Below, in pieces: positions 6,250 through 6,250 of a stretch of 6,250 bases of DNA. Below the pieces are notes generated by a model. That model ran no database searches, was not told where the DNA came from, and saw nothing but the letters and a program-made list of their open reading frames with translations. Origin of the DNA: Pirellulaceae bacterium. GTDB taxonomy: Bacteria; Planctomycetota; Planctomycetia; Pirellulales; Pirellulaceae. The stretch lies in NCBI GenBank assembly GCA_013002105.1, contig JABDKS010000824.1:1-6250 (forward strand). The letters are read 5' to 3'. The stretch's first letter is position 1. Every line of letters starts with the position of its first letter. A program made the translations under genes and the position numbers.

Positions 6250-6250
6250 A

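Overview
The window looks like chromosomal DNA of a planctomycete, most likely from the Rhodopirellula/Pirellulaceae group. This is inferred from the gene families (a cytochrome-c-motif FG-GAP protein, a PhoD-type phosphatase with an extra N-terminal helical domain, a SASA-type sialate O-acetylesterase and an OleC-type ligase), from the moderate GC content, and from the lack of Shine-Dalgarno sequences before the two starts that can be seen. No taxonomic marker gene is present, so the assignment is provisional.

Layout. Four protein genes fill almost the whole window, on strictly alternating strands (+, -, +, -), so no two adjacent genes can share an operon here. (1) The left edge to 1489 (+) is the 3' part of a secreted-type protein: a Ser/Thr/Asp-rich linker, a short cytochrome-c-like segment with a CxxCH haem motif, then six FG-GAP/VCBS calcium-binding repeats of a beta-propeller. 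(2) 1636-3192 (-) is a complete exported PhoD-family metallophosphatase. (3) 3316-4902 (+) is a complete exported sialate O-acetylesterase-like enzyme with its Ser/Asp/His motifs intact. (4) 5017 to the right edge (-) is the C-terminal three quarters or so of an acyl-adenylating enzyme of the OleC (olefin beta-lactone synthetase) type.

The gaps are short: 146 bp and 114 bp between convergent ends, and 123 bp between the divergent phosphatase and esterase genes. The divergent gap carries a perfect 6-bp inverted repeat (TTACAA-N7-TTGTAA) and weak promoter-like boxes that could serve both directions. No RNA genes, CRISPR arrays, insertion sequences or attachment sites were seen.

Function. The phosphatase and esterase are both predicted to be exported and share one promoter region, which fits removal of phosphate and acetyl groups from extracellular polymers; this link is inference. 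The OleC gene points to long-chain olefin (beta-lactone route) synthesis, with partner ole genes expected beyond the right edge or elsewhere. I found no convincing undescribed multi-gene system. The most interesting points are the minimal haem-motif/propeller fusion, the phosphatase's apparent loss of the usual Cys metal-ligand motif together with its added helical domain, and the OleC gene.
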